Made by a program: the position numbers and the translations under genes. Shown in pieces: positions 15,721 through 22,987 of a stretch of DNA of 64,000 nucleotides. The notes under the pieces are model-generated. The model ran no database searches. It saw only the letters and a program-made list of their open reading frames with translations, and was not told the DNA's origin. Source of the DNA: Streptomyces sp. MP131-18 (GTDB taxonomy: Bacteria; Actinomycetota; Actinomycetes; Streptomycetales; Streptomycetaceae); contig NZ_LZNS01000001.1 in the NCBI RefSeq assembly GCF_001984575.1, forward strand, positions 4,421,022 to 4,485,021, in the 5' to 3' direction. How positions within the stretch are numbered: position 1 is the stretch's first letter; each line of letters starts with the position of its first letter.

Positions 15721-16908
15721 TCATCCCCGGGGGCCGCCCGGGTGCTGGCTGAGGAGGTGCTCCCTGAACCCTTCGCCGTAGGTGCTGGTCGGTGTGCCGT
15801 TCCAGTCCTCGATGAGCACGCTGCCGTGGCCGCAGCCCCACGGGTTCCAGGTCCAGGCGGTGTAGCCGATGCCGTTGGTGTCCGCCCAGGCCATCACCTG
15901 GTCGATGTAGTCGTGGGCGCAGGTGTCCTGACCGGTCTCGCCGATGTGGACCGGCACTTCGGCGGCGACCGTGCCGATGTTGCTGTCCCAGCACGAGGTG
16001 GTCACGCAGGCGTTGAAGTTGTAGGAGTGCCATGAGGCCATCAGGTTGCCGGTGGGGTCGGACGGCTTGAACTCCGGCCACCTGCTGAGGTTGTTGGTCC
16101 ACTCCAGCCCGCCGGTCATGATCACATTGGTGGCGCCGGTGTCGCGCACCGCGTCGGCGAGGTCCTGCATGCCCGCGACCTCGTAGCCGATGCCCGCGCA
16201 GGTGCCGCCGTCGCGCAGGCAGGTCCACGCGGCGGTGGCGTCGGACCAGTTGTTGGCCGCGTCGGGGTAGGGCTCGTTGAACAGGTCGAAGATGACCGCG
16301 TCGTTGCCCTTGAACGTCGTGGCGACCTCGGACCAGAACGTCGGGGTGTAGCGCATGTTCGGCATCGGCTTCTGGCAGGTGGCCGCGACGTCCGGACAAC
16401 CCGTGCCGGGACCCGTGTACTCGCCCCAGGTCCAGTGCAGATCGAGGATCACGTTGATGCCGTTGGCCACCAGGAGGTCCACGTACTCCTCGACCGCCTG
16501 CTGGTACTCCGCCGCGCTGGGTGCCGTCGCGGGCAGGTTCTCCGTCCCCAGCCAGCACTCCTCGTTCAACGGAACGCGAACAGTGTTGACGTTCCAGGTC
16601 AGCATCGCATCGACGGCGGCCTGGTCCACCGGGCCGTCGAATATCTCCTTGCCCTGGACGCAGCCGAACTCACCGCCCGACCGGTTGACACCCAGGGGGC
16701 GGAACGTGGCACCGGACCCGGTGACCAGGCGGTTGCCCGACACCTGCAGCTCCGGTGCCGCGGCTGCCGCCGATGTCTGGTCGTCCGCGGCGGCTTGTGC
16801 GACCGTCGGTAAGGCGACCGCCGGGGACGGGACGCCGAGTCCGGTCACCGAACCCGTTACCAGCGCTCCGACGACGCCGAAAGCCCGCAAGGCTCGTCGC
16901 CTGCCCAT
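15721..16908 (-). CDS. GH5 family cellulase, secreted, TTA-containing
   Basis: Product of 395 aa. After a twin-arginine-like N-terminus (MGRRRALRAFGVVGALVTG) and an Ala-rich stretch, a GH5 barrel follows. The acid/base is Glu212 in FDLFNEPYPD and the nucleophile Glu324 in VPVHIGETG; ILDLHWTWGE and ASWHSYNF are further active-site blocks. It would hydrolyse beta-1,4-glucan. AGGGAGAG before the ATG at 16908 fixes the start. Leu33 is encoded by TTA, so translation may need bldA tRNA. The protein stops at HPGGPRG where related enzymes continue into a linker and binding modules; a CBM2 relic lies just downstream, so the module was probably lost. Confidence 0.88.
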   Translation of the reverse strand: MGRRRALRAFGVVGALVTGSVTGLGVPSPAVALPTVAQAAADDQTSAAAAAPELQVSGNRLVTGSGATFRPLGVNRSGGEFGCVQGKEIFDGPVDQAAVDAMLTWNVNTVRVPLNEECWLGTENLPATAPSAAEYQQAVEEYVDLLVANGINVILDLHWTWGEYTGPGTGCPDVAATCQKPMPNMRYTPTFWSEVATTFKGNDAVIFDLFNEPYPDAANNWSDATAAWTCLRDGGTCAGIGYEVAGMQDLADAVRDTGATNVIMTGGLEWTNNLSRWPEFKPSDPTGNLMASWHSYNFNACVTTSCWDSNIGTVAAEVPVHIGETGQDTCAHDYIDQVMAWADTNGIGYTAWTWNPWGCGHGSVLIEDWNGTPTSTYGEGFREHLLSQHPGGPRG

Positions 16909-17099
16909 TGCACTCTCCCTCGATACATGTAGGTGATTGATCACGCCCACGCGAGCGCCGGCCGGCGGGATACAGGCCTCCAAGCGGTCACATCGATGAC
17001 TGCGTCAGCACGCAGGACCTCGTGGCACCCGTCGGCTGCCGTGCCGCGCCGTGCCGTGCCGTACCGTGCCGAACCGGGCGGAGGGCGAAGGGTTCTGTG

Positions 17100-17762
17100 T
17101 CAGCTGGTGAAGTTGACGTCGCTGCAGAAGTAGTAGGACTGGTCGAGGTGGCTGGCCTGCCAGATGGTGTAGACGATGTGGTGACCGGTGCGTCCGGGCG
17201 CGTCGACCTGGACGGGCGTGGTGCCTCCGGTGGGCATGGGGCCCGTCTCGGCGACCAGTTCCAGATCGTCCCAGCCCAGGGAGTCGTTGGTGGGGTCGAA
17301 GCCCTGCTCGGTGACGTACACGCGGATGTAGTCGGCGCCGTGGGAGGAGGTGTCGTTCAGGTTCAGTGTGAAGGAGTTGGGGCGGTCCACGGCCTGCCAG
17401 GGGCCCGGCTCGTCGAAGGCGGCGAAACGCCCGTCGTGGGTCAGCCCGGCGCTGCAGAGCTGCCCGTCAGGGATGGCGCCCTGGTGGTCGCCGCCGACAC
17501 CGTCGCGGTGCAGGCCGTTCCAGCCCCACATGGCGCCCGCGTCGGCGCGCCATGCCTGGTAGCACATGGGGTCCTCGTCGGCCCAGGTGTCCTGCCAGAA
17601 GACGGGCGCCCACCGTTCGTAGCAGCTGAAGTGGCGTGCGGGCGGGTCGTTGACTGCTCCGTGGGCGGAGGCGCTTCCGGTTCCCGTGGTGGCCAGAAGG
17701 GCCAGGGAGGCCGCCGACACGCTCAAGGCCCGGCGGAGGGCGGGGGTGGTCGAGGAGGGCAT
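17100..17762 (-). CDS. AA10 lytic polysaccharide monooxygenase, cellulose type (second copy)
   Basis: Product of 220 aa from ATG 17762; AGGAG is six bases before it and immediately abuts an in-frame ATG at 17768, which is why I prefer the second. The signal peptide ends at SASA-33, leaving His34 (HGAVNDPPAR) and His141 (SSHGADYIRV) as the copper brace. CYERWAPVF, GAIPDGQLCSAG and TGHHIVYTIWQASH match the other cellulose-type enzyme at 12190, but the two differ at many positions, so they are not a recent duplicate. A CebR box lies 150 bp upstream. It sits inside the probable tRNA-Glu island with the GH5 gene. Confidence 0.92.
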   Translation of the reverse strand: MPSSTTPALRRALSVSAASLALLATTGTGSASAHGAVNDPPARHFSCYERWAPVFWQDTWADEDPMCYQAWRADAGAMWGWNGLHRDGVGGDHQGAIPDGQLCSAGLTHDGRFAAFDEPGPWQAVDRPNSFTLNLNDTSSHGADYIRVYVTEQGFDPTNDSLGWDDLELVAETGPMPTGGTTPVQVDAPGRTGHHIVYTIWQASHLDQSYYFCSDVNFTS

Positions 17763-17912
17763 CCTCATCTCCTGTCCCTGGATGGATGACAGCGTGGATG
17801 ACAGCGATGGTCCGGCCGACGGTCCCGGGAAGCGGTGACGGTCCGGGAATGGCACCGAGCCGGTCGCGGGTTGGTCGCGCCGGGGCCGTGGCGCGGTGGT
17901 GGCCACCACCGT

Positions 17913-17938
17913 TTGGGAGCGCTCCCAAGCTGGGAGCG
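17913..17938. promoter_or_regulatory. CebR-type operator with extra half-site
   Basis: TTGGGAGCGCTCCCAA (17913-17928) contains the full CebR consensus palindrome and is followed three bases later by a further half-site, TGGGAGCG (17931-17938). It lies between the LPMO gene and the divergent ROK gene, 150 bp and about 250 bp from their starts. Control of the LPMO by CebR is likely. Confidence 0.85.
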
Positions 17939-17986
17939 TAGTGGAAGGGCGTCAATGAACGGAACCGCTTTGCACCCGATTTCTTT

Positions 17987-18005
17987 CTGGAATGGAACCA
18001 TCCAG
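17987..18005. promoter_or_regulatory. Inverted repeat near ROK gene
   Basis: ATGG-AA-CCAT is framed by CTGG and CCAG, giving a near-perfect dyad in the divergent region. It is a candidate self-operator for the ROK regulator or a second site for the LPMO promoter. Confidence 0.3.
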
Positions 18006-18181
18006 CGTGCGAGCGGGGTGATTTGACGGCTGAACACGCCCATCAAGCGCGAGATGCTTCTGTTTGAAGGATCTTTCGGGAGGTGTGTATGCCCGGTGGC
18101 AATTCAGCCGCCCCGGGCTTCGATGGGCGGCGCCCGCTCCACGGAACGCGTCATCGTCTGCCGCCGCCGTATGCTGCTCAC

Positions 18182-19363
18182 GTGGGAGTGGTGCGGGGGC
18201 GAGACAGTCAGGAACCGGCGTTCGACGCATGGCGGTCGGTTCCCCGGGCGGCGCAGCCGGTGCTGCGGGAGCTGGTGATCCGAGGACCGCAGTCGCGCAC
18301 GGCGCTCGCCCGCAGGCTGGGGCTGTCGCCCGGGAGCATGACCCGGCTGGCAAAGCCGCTCGTGGAAACCGGGCTGGTGGTAGAGCGCGCCGTTGCCCAC
18401 GACCCGGTCCACGGTCGGCCCACCCGCCCCCTGGAAGTGGTGGCCGAGGGACTGCACTTCCTCGGTTTCAAGATCACGTCCGCCGGTGTGTACGGAGTCA
18501 TCACCGACCTGCGAGCCCGTGTGGTGGCCCGGGAGAGTGCGCCCCTGAGGGACTTCTCCCCGGCCACCGTGATCGCGCAGATCGGCGAGCTGGCGGACAC
18601 CCTCGCCGCCCCCCGCGGCAGGCCGCCAGTGGCCGCCGGCCTCGCCCTGGGCGGTGACGGCTACGCACCGACGCCGGTCGGCGAGAGCGAACTGCTCGAC
18701 TCGGGACTCCTGGGCTGGGAGCAGGTGCCGCTGCGGCGTCTGGCGAGCGAGCGCCTCGGCATCTCCTGCGTGCTGGAGAACGATGTCACCGCCCTCGCCC
18801 ACCTGCAGTGGTTCGGGAACGCCGACGACACCCCCGACTTCGCACTGCTCAGCATCGGCGACGGCGTCGGGTACGCCCTCACCATCCACGGCCGACCCGT
18901 GCGGATCACCGAGGCGGACATCGGCCTGTTCGGCCACCAGCGCCTCGCGCAGGACGGACCGCTGTGCCCCGCCGGGCACCGCGGCTGCGCGGTCTCCTAC
19001 ATCACCACACGCGCGGTGGTGATGGCGGCGGCACAGGGGCTGGGACGCTTCCCCGCCTACGAGGAGGTTCTCGACCTCGCGGCTGCCGGAGACCCCGTCT
19101 GCTCCCAGGCCGTACGGCAAGCGGCATGGGCGCTGGGCGTACTGATCGCCAACATCTCCGCCAGCACCATGGTCAAGAGCGTGACCCTCGCCGGGGAGTC
19201 CGCAGGCATCGCCGACGCGGCCCGGGCGGACCTGGAAAGCGGCATCACTGCCCGACGCGGGAGCCCCGAGGGCATCACCATCACCGTCATGCAGCACGAC
19301 TTCCACGAATGGGCCCGCGGCGCAGCCGTGGTCGCCATCAGTGATCACGTCTCAGCCCTCTAG
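18182..19363 (+). CDS. ROK-family transcriptional regulator
   Basis: Product of about 393 aa from GTG 18182, chosen because the protein then begins MGVVRGRDSQEPAF just ahead of the winged HTH (LVIRGPQSRTALARRLGLSP). The frame is open further upstream and no ribosome site is clear, so the start is uncertain. The ROK domain is visible as GVITDLRARVV, SCVLENDVTALAHLQWFGNA and a zinc-motif-like CPAGHRGCAV. Such proteins bind a sugar or sugar phosphate and repress transport or degradation genes. The neighbouring LPMO and GH5 genes suggest a cello-oligosaccharide or glucose signal. An ISL3 relic abuts its stop codon. Confidence 0.85.
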   Translation: MGVVRGRDSQEPAFDAWRSVPRAAQPVLRELVIRGPQSRTALARRLGLSPGSMTRLAKPLVETGLVVERAVAHDPVHGRPTRPLEVVAEGLHFLGFKITSAGVYGVITDLRARVVARESAPLRDFSPATVIAQIGELADTLAAPRGRPPVAAGLALGGDGYAPTPVGESELLDSGLLGWEQVPLRRLASERLGISCVLENDVTALAHLQWFGNADDTPDFALLSIGDGVGYALTIHGRPVRITEADIGLFGHQRLAQDGPLCPAGHRGCAVSYITTRAVVMAAAQGLGRFPAYEEVLDLAAAGDPVCSQAVRQAAWALGVLIANISASTMVKSVTLAGESAGIADAARADLESGITARRGSPEGITITVMQHDFHEWARGAAVVAISDHVSAL

Positions 19364-19368
19364 ACGCC

Positions 19369-19488
19369 GTCCGAGCGGCCCCGACCCTGCCCTTCCACAA
19401 CGGCGGCACCGAGGGCATGTACGCAAAGACCAAGCGGATCATGCGGCAGATGCATGTACGAGCCGGGTTCACCCTGCTCCGTCACCGA
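19369..19488 (+). pseudogene. ISL3-family transposase, C-terminal relic
   Basis: The frame reads LPFHNGGTEGMYAKTKRIMR then MHVRAGFTLLRHR, the conserved end of ISL3 transposases (NGRTEGVNTKTKRIMRQM...LLRHRI). The rest of the gene is missing. The match breaks at about 19488, exactly where the opposite-strand ilvN relic begins, so that base marks a recombination junction. Confidence 0.75.
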
Positions 19489-19575
19489 TGTTGAAGCGCG
19501 TCGGCTGAAGAGGGCGGTGATCCGGGTGAGCGCGCTGGGCTTGTCCTCTACGAGGACCGACAACGTGTGTGTGCT
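19488..19575 (-). pseudogene. ilvN: ilvN relic (acetolactate synthase small subunit, N-terminus)
   Basis: The minus strand reads STHTLSVLVEDKPSALTRIT then ALFSRR, the start of the regulatory ACT domain of acetolactate synthase small subunit. After one lost base it continues as FNI in another frame. There is no start codon and the gene ends at the ISL3 junction. It follows the ilvB relic in the normal ilvB-ilvN order. Confidence 0.75.
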
Positions 19576-19589
19576 CCTGAGCCGTCGCT

Positions 19590-19805
19590 CTCCCACCTCG
19601 GAGCCATGTCCCGGGCGATCTTGATGTCGTCGTTGCTGGTCCCGGCGACGACCATGGGCCGGACCATGGCGTCCTCGTGGACCACGAAGTCGACGACCAC
19701 CGGTACATCGTTGATCTCCATTGCCTTGGCGATCGTGCCGTCCACGCCCTCGGGCCGTGCGCACCGCAGACCGACGCAGCCGTGGGCTTCCGCCAGCTTC
19801 AGGCC
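19590..19805 (-). pseudogene. ilvB: ilvB relic (acetolactate synthase large subunit, C-terminus)
   Basis: The frame reads LKLAEAHGCVGLRC, TIAKAMEINDVPVVVDFVVH, AMVRPMVVAGTSNDDIKIAR and DMAP, the C-terminal end of acetolactate synthase large subunit. Only about 70 residues survive and the normal stop is bypassed. It is a fragment carried into the island; the working ilvBN genes must lie elsewhere. Confidence 0.8.
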
Positions 19806-19936
19806 ACTGGCGGACCAGGCCGACCCGATGAAAGGAGACAAGGAGCACGCCGGGACGTCGACGCTCGCGCTGCACCTGCACTTGCTCCCGTCCGCGTTCG
19901 TGCACGGCTTCTCTGAACTACGAGCTGGTGACACGA

Positions 19937-20040
19937 TCATGGCTGGGTTCGTTCGAGGTGTCGCCGGCAGACGAGGCCGCGGGCGAAGGAGATGAAGGCG
20001 TCGTGGAGTTCGGTGCGGCGGCGCCGGGTACTTTTCCTGG
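19937..20040 (-). pseudogene. Transposase C-terminal relic (IS5-like?)
   Basis: A short minus-strand frame reads RRRRTELHDAFISFARGLVC then RRHLERTQP and stops. The pattern resembles the end of DDE transposases of the IS5/IS4 group. Only about 30 residues remain, so the family is uncertain. Confidence 0.4.
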
Positions 20041-20059
20041 CTCGGCGATCCCGCGTGGT

Positions 20060-21292
20060 TCACGCGGGCATTGGCCTTTTTCGGTTGACCGGGTCGAGCA
20101 GCAGCTTCGCGGCCACCGTCGCCCCGTTGGTGCGGATCGTGTCGGCCACGGCGGCCGCTCGTGCACGGGTCTCGGGTGTCAGGGCCGCCCTCAGCGCGGC
20201 CGACAGGGACTCGAAGGCCGGAGTTGGACTGTCGTGTGCCGCGCCGATGCCCAACTCGGCCACCCGGCCGGCCCAGTACGGCTGATCCGCCAGTTGGGGG
20301 ACCACTACCTGGGGGGCGCCGGCTCGGGCGGCCGTGGTCGTCGTACCCGCGCCGCCATGGTGCACGACAGCGGCCACCCGGCCGAACAGCGCCTGATGGT
20401 TGACCTCGCCGACGGCGAAGCAGTCCTCCTGTCCGTCGATCAGCGCCAGGTCCGCCCAGCCGCGCCCGATGACGACGCGGTGGCCCTGCGCACGGACCGC
20501 CTCGATGGCCACCTGGGCGACGTCCGCCGAGGCGTGCATCGGCATGCTGCCGAAGCCCACGTACACCGGTGGCGCGTCGGCGTCCAGGAACGCCACCAAC
20601 TCGGCAGGGAGCGGGCGTTCGTCCGGCAGGGTCCACGCGCCGGTCTGCACGACGTCGAGGTCGGGTGTCTTCTGCCACGGGTCCAGGATCGGGTCCGTCG
20701 CCAGCCATGGCTGGTCGCCGATGACGTAGTCGCGGACGTGCTTCACCGGAGGCAGGCCGGCCGCCGCACGGTTCGTGTTGAGCGCCTCGCCGAACAGCGC
20801 GTCGATACTCTGGGCGTCCAGCTCCCACAGCACTCGGTTGTCGGTCACCTCCGGCGGGAACGGCCGCCCCGCATACGCCAGTGGCCGACGGTGCGGCGCC
20901 GGCAGGGTGAGCTGCTGGAAGGTCACGGACACGGACCGGATGCCCAGCATCTCGGCCACCGACAGCGCACCGGCCGCGGCCGGCATCATCCCCGTCGCCA
21001 CCAGCACGTCGCATCCCTCGGCCGCCGCGGTGACCGTGTCGAACTGGGCGGCGATCACCTCGGCCGCGCGCTGCGGCAGGCCGGACGCCGGCGGGGCCTC
21101 CTTCGTCCACGCCCGCGCCGACCGGCTGACGGGCACCAGCGGCACGCCCACACCGCCCAACCGCCGCGCGAAGTCCTCGTCCGGCGGCGCGCACACCCGT
21201 ACCTCCGCGCCGAGTTCCTGCAACCGCACCGCGAGTCCCACCAGCGGTTCGATGTCCCCGCGCGACCCATACGTCGACAACAACACACGCAC
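20060..21292 (-). CDS. GT1-family (MGT/GtfB-like) glycosyltransferase
   Basis: Product of 410 aa from GTG 21292, which gives the canonical opening VRVLLSTYGSRGDIEPLVGL; an upstream in-frame GTG at 21346 lacks that fit. The C-terminal half has the sugar-nucleotide signature VVHHGGAGTTTTAARAG and PQLADQPYWAGRVAELGIG. The family transfers a hexose from a UDP- or TDP-sugar to macrolides, glycopeptides or other small molecules, often as self-protection in the cytosol. No biosynthetic genes are nearby and it stands alone in the island, so a drug-inactivating role is possible but inferred. Confidence 0.9.
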   Translation of the reverse strand: MRVLLSTYGSRGDIEPLVGLAVRLQELGAEVRVCAPPDEDFARRLGGVGVPLVPVSRSARAWTKEAPPASGLPQRAAEVIAAQFDTVTAAAEGCDVLVATGMMPAAAGALSVAEMLGIRSVSVTFQQLTLPAPHRRPLAYAGRPFPPEVTDNRVLWELDAQSIDALFGEALNTNRAAAGLPPVKHVRDYVIGDQPWLATDPILDPWQKTPDLDVVQTGAWTLPDERPLPAELVAFLDADAPPVYVGFGSMPMHASADVAQVAIEAVRAQGHRVVIGRGWADLALIDGQEDCFAVGEVNHQALFGRVAAVVHHGGAGTTTTAARAGAPQVVVPQLADQPYWAGRVAELGIGAAHDSPTPAFESLSAALRAALTPETRARAAAVADTIRTNGATVAAKLLLDPVNRKRPMPA

Positions 21293-21349
21293 TTGCGACC
21301 CGTTTCCGTAGGCAGATTCTGGTTTTGACCGGCGATTCTGCGTCACGCC

Positions 21350-21385
21350 GGGGGTCTTGCCGCAAGCCCCCCGGTGCGCTATAAG
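21350..21385 (+). promoter_or_regulatory. Divergent promoter with dyad, plus-strand -35/-10 pair
   Basis: TTGCCG (21357-21362) and TATAAG (21380-21385) are 17 bases apart on the plus strand. CTTGCCGCAAG is a dyad extended by GGGGG and CCCCC on its sides. The promoter points away from the glycosyltransferase gene, but no intact gene follows. Only a five-codon frame (ATG 21391 to TAA 21408) lies directly downstream. Confidence 0.5.
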
Positions 21386-21736
21386 TTGAGCATGGCGAGG
21401 AGTGCGTAATCTCCTTGCCTTTGCCTTTGGCCGTCCGCCGTGGACGGACGACCTCCTGCGAAGCGGCGGCCCGCCGCGTACGGCGGTGCCGTCGGCCCAG
21501 AGGGATCTCCGACGAGTTGTGCACTCCGCGGGCGTGAGCCCGAAGACGTCGGTGCGGCTGGTCGTCGGAGGCCGTCATATCTTTCGTGGCGGTCTGCCGA
21601 CGGAGTCGGCGGGTCGTTTCGTGTTCTGGGCCTGATGGCGGGCGTGTCGGTGGTCCGGCTGTTGTGTGGGGTGGGCGCCGGGTTCCACTGCTCCGGTGGG
21701 CGTGGTGCTGCTCGTAGGGGCGGGGAGATGTGCTGG
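21386..21736. other. Gene-free debris inside the island
   Basis: No supported gene. A small hairpin (CCGTCC/GGACGG) lies near 21430-21446. The stretch separates the orphan promoter from the IS1380 relic and is probably remains of inserted elements. Confidence 0.35.
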
Positions 21737-22012
21737 TCAGCCGGGGCTGGGTAGTAGGGCGAGCCGGTCGAGGGCGGTGGTGATCACATCGGTCCAGGGC
21801 CAGTGGCCGGCGAGGCGGAGGATGCGGCGGCGGCCGGTGGTGATGAGCTGGGCGGCGGCGGTGGACAGGCGGAGCCGCAGATGGCGGGGCTCCCAGCGCC
21901 CGGCGGTACCGGTCAGGGCGAGCATGGGCATCCAGGCCAGCGGGTCGAGGGCGATCTGGGCGATCGGGATGATCTCCCGCCACACCGTGTTCTGGGCGGT
22001 GTCGTGCACAGG
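21737..22012 (-). pseudogene. IS1380-family transposase, C-terminal relic
   Basis: The minus strand reads VHDTAQNTVWREIIPIAQIA, then LAWMPMLALTGTAGRWEPRH and LAGHWPWTDVITTALDRL to a stop at 21737. This is the end of an IS1380-type transposase. The first three quarters are missing. It differs from the relic at 7565, so they are separate insertions. Confidence 0.75.
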
Positions 22013-22081
22013 CCGGTGGCCCGGGTCCGGTCCTCGGCCCTCGGGCGCAGACGGTGGCGAAGCTCCAGCCCGGCCATCCGC

Positions 22082-22320
22082 AGAGTCGGCTACCTGCTCG
22101 ACGCGCTGCCCTGCTTGACCGTCAACCTGGGCAAAGCACCGGAAGAGCTGCTGGAGAGGTTGTTCGAGCTCACCCAGCTCACCATCCAGCTCCACGAGGA
22201 CAGCGACGATGTCAGCCGGTCCATCACCCTGCCGACGGACTGCCTGTCCGGGACCGCCGACATGGCAGAGCGGATCGACGACACCACCATGCCCAAGCCC
22301 GCACGCATCGCTCCCGGGGT
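22082..22320 (+). pseudogene. Recombinase-like C-terminal relic beside the att site
   Basis: The frame reads RVGYLLDALPCLTVNLGKAP, EELLERLFELTQLTIQLHED and AERIDDTTMPKP. I associate this with the C-terminal part of Streptomyces recombinase-family proteins, but from memory only. It ends about 15 bases before the right att arm, where an element would keep its integration gene. Catalytic parts are missing, so tyrosine or serine type cannot be told. Confidence 0.4.
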
Positions 22321-22334
22321 TCAGACCGGGAGCG

Positions 22335-22345
22335 GATGTCGTGCA
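22335..22345. repeat. Right inverted arm beside the att-like core
   Basis: GATGTCGTGCA, the exact reverse complement of 15239-15249. It lies seven bases inside the core repeat at the tRNA end. Confidence 0.6.
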
Positions 22346-22352
22346 GGCTGTC

Positions 22353-22371
22353 GGTACCCCCAACGGGATTC
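22353..22371. repeat. att-like core within tRNA-Glu 3' end
   Basis: The 19 bases cover the 3' strand of the acceptor stem, part of the T arm, and two bases past the tRNA. They are identical to 15212-15230. The tRNA is regenerated intact on the chromosomal side, as expected after integration. Confidence 0.75.
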
Positions 22372-22427
22372 GAACCCGCGCTACCGCCTTGAAAGGGCGG
22401 CGTCCTGGGCCACTAGACGATGGGGGC
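22355..22427 (-). tRNA. tRNA-Glu (TTC)
   Basis: On the minus strand the acceptor GCCCCCA pairs with TGGGGGT (one G-T pair), the anticodon stem CCGCC/GGCGG holds the loop CTTTCAA with anticodon TTC, and the T arm has GGTTCGAATCC. The discriminator is A. It decodes GAA and GAG. Its 3' end is the probable attachment site of the island to its left. Confidence 0.93.
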
Positions 22428-22501
22428 AGGTGAGAACGGCAGTAGCATATGGGATCGCACGGGGGATCACCAAAACCGTTTCGCCAGCGGACAATGGCTG
22501 T

Positions 22502-22864
22502 GTGCTGGAGATGACGCGTGAGGATTTCGAGGGACTGGTCAGTGAGGCGCTGGACCGCATCCCGCCCGAGCTGACCCGGCTGATGGACAACGTCGCCGTG
22601 TTCGTCGAGGACGAGCCGCCCCCCGAGGACCCGGAGCTGCTCGGCCTCTACGAGGGAACGCCGCTGACCGAGCGCGGCGAGTGGTACGCCGGGGTGCTGC
22701 CGGACCGGATCTCCGTCTACATGGGGCCCACGCTGCGCCTGTGCAGGCGCGAGGGCGGGGACCGCGAGCTGGTGGTGGAGGAGGTGGAGATCACAGTCGT
22801 GCACGAGATCGCCCACCATTTCGGCATCGACGACGAACGGCTGCACGCGCTCGGCTACGGGTGA
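22502..22864 (+). CDS. Zincin-like metallopeptidase family protein
   Basis: Product of 120 aa, the usual small size of this family. The zinc motif is HEIAH (101-105) with FGIDDERLHALGYG, giving the third ligand Asp110. LTRLMDNVAVFVEDEP is the conserved N-terminal block. It is probably a cytosolic zinc-dependent peptidase; substrate unknown. GTG 22502 is chosen because it gives the common opening MLEMTREDFE, although there is no clear ribosome site; ATG 22511 is the alternative. It lies just outside the island, behind the tRNA promoter. Confidence 0.88.
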   Translation: MLEMTREDFEGLVSEALDRIPPELTRLMDNVAVFVEDEPPPEDPELLGLYEGTPLTERGEWYAGVLPDRISVYMGPTLRLCRREGGDRELVVEEVEITVVHEIAHHFGIDDERLHALGYG

Positions 22865-22987
22865 GCCGTTTCCGTTCGTTCCTGTCCGGTCTGTTTCGGT
22901 CCGGTGCGGTCCGTGTCCTCCGTCCGGGTGCGGGAGTTGAGTCACGCGGAAGTGCCCGCCCCGCCCCCGTTCCGGAGGACTCCGCCC

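Noticed and set aside
19820..19925. A Cys-rich stretch (PCTNADGSKCRCSASVDVPA) resembling a modified peptide
   Set aside because: It has no start codon, ribosome site or modifying enzyme nearby and lies in relic DNA.
19548..21983. An 811-codon minus-strand frame
   Set aside because: It runs out of frame through the glycosyltransferase gene and joins unrelated relics; only the ilvB piece at its end is meaningful.
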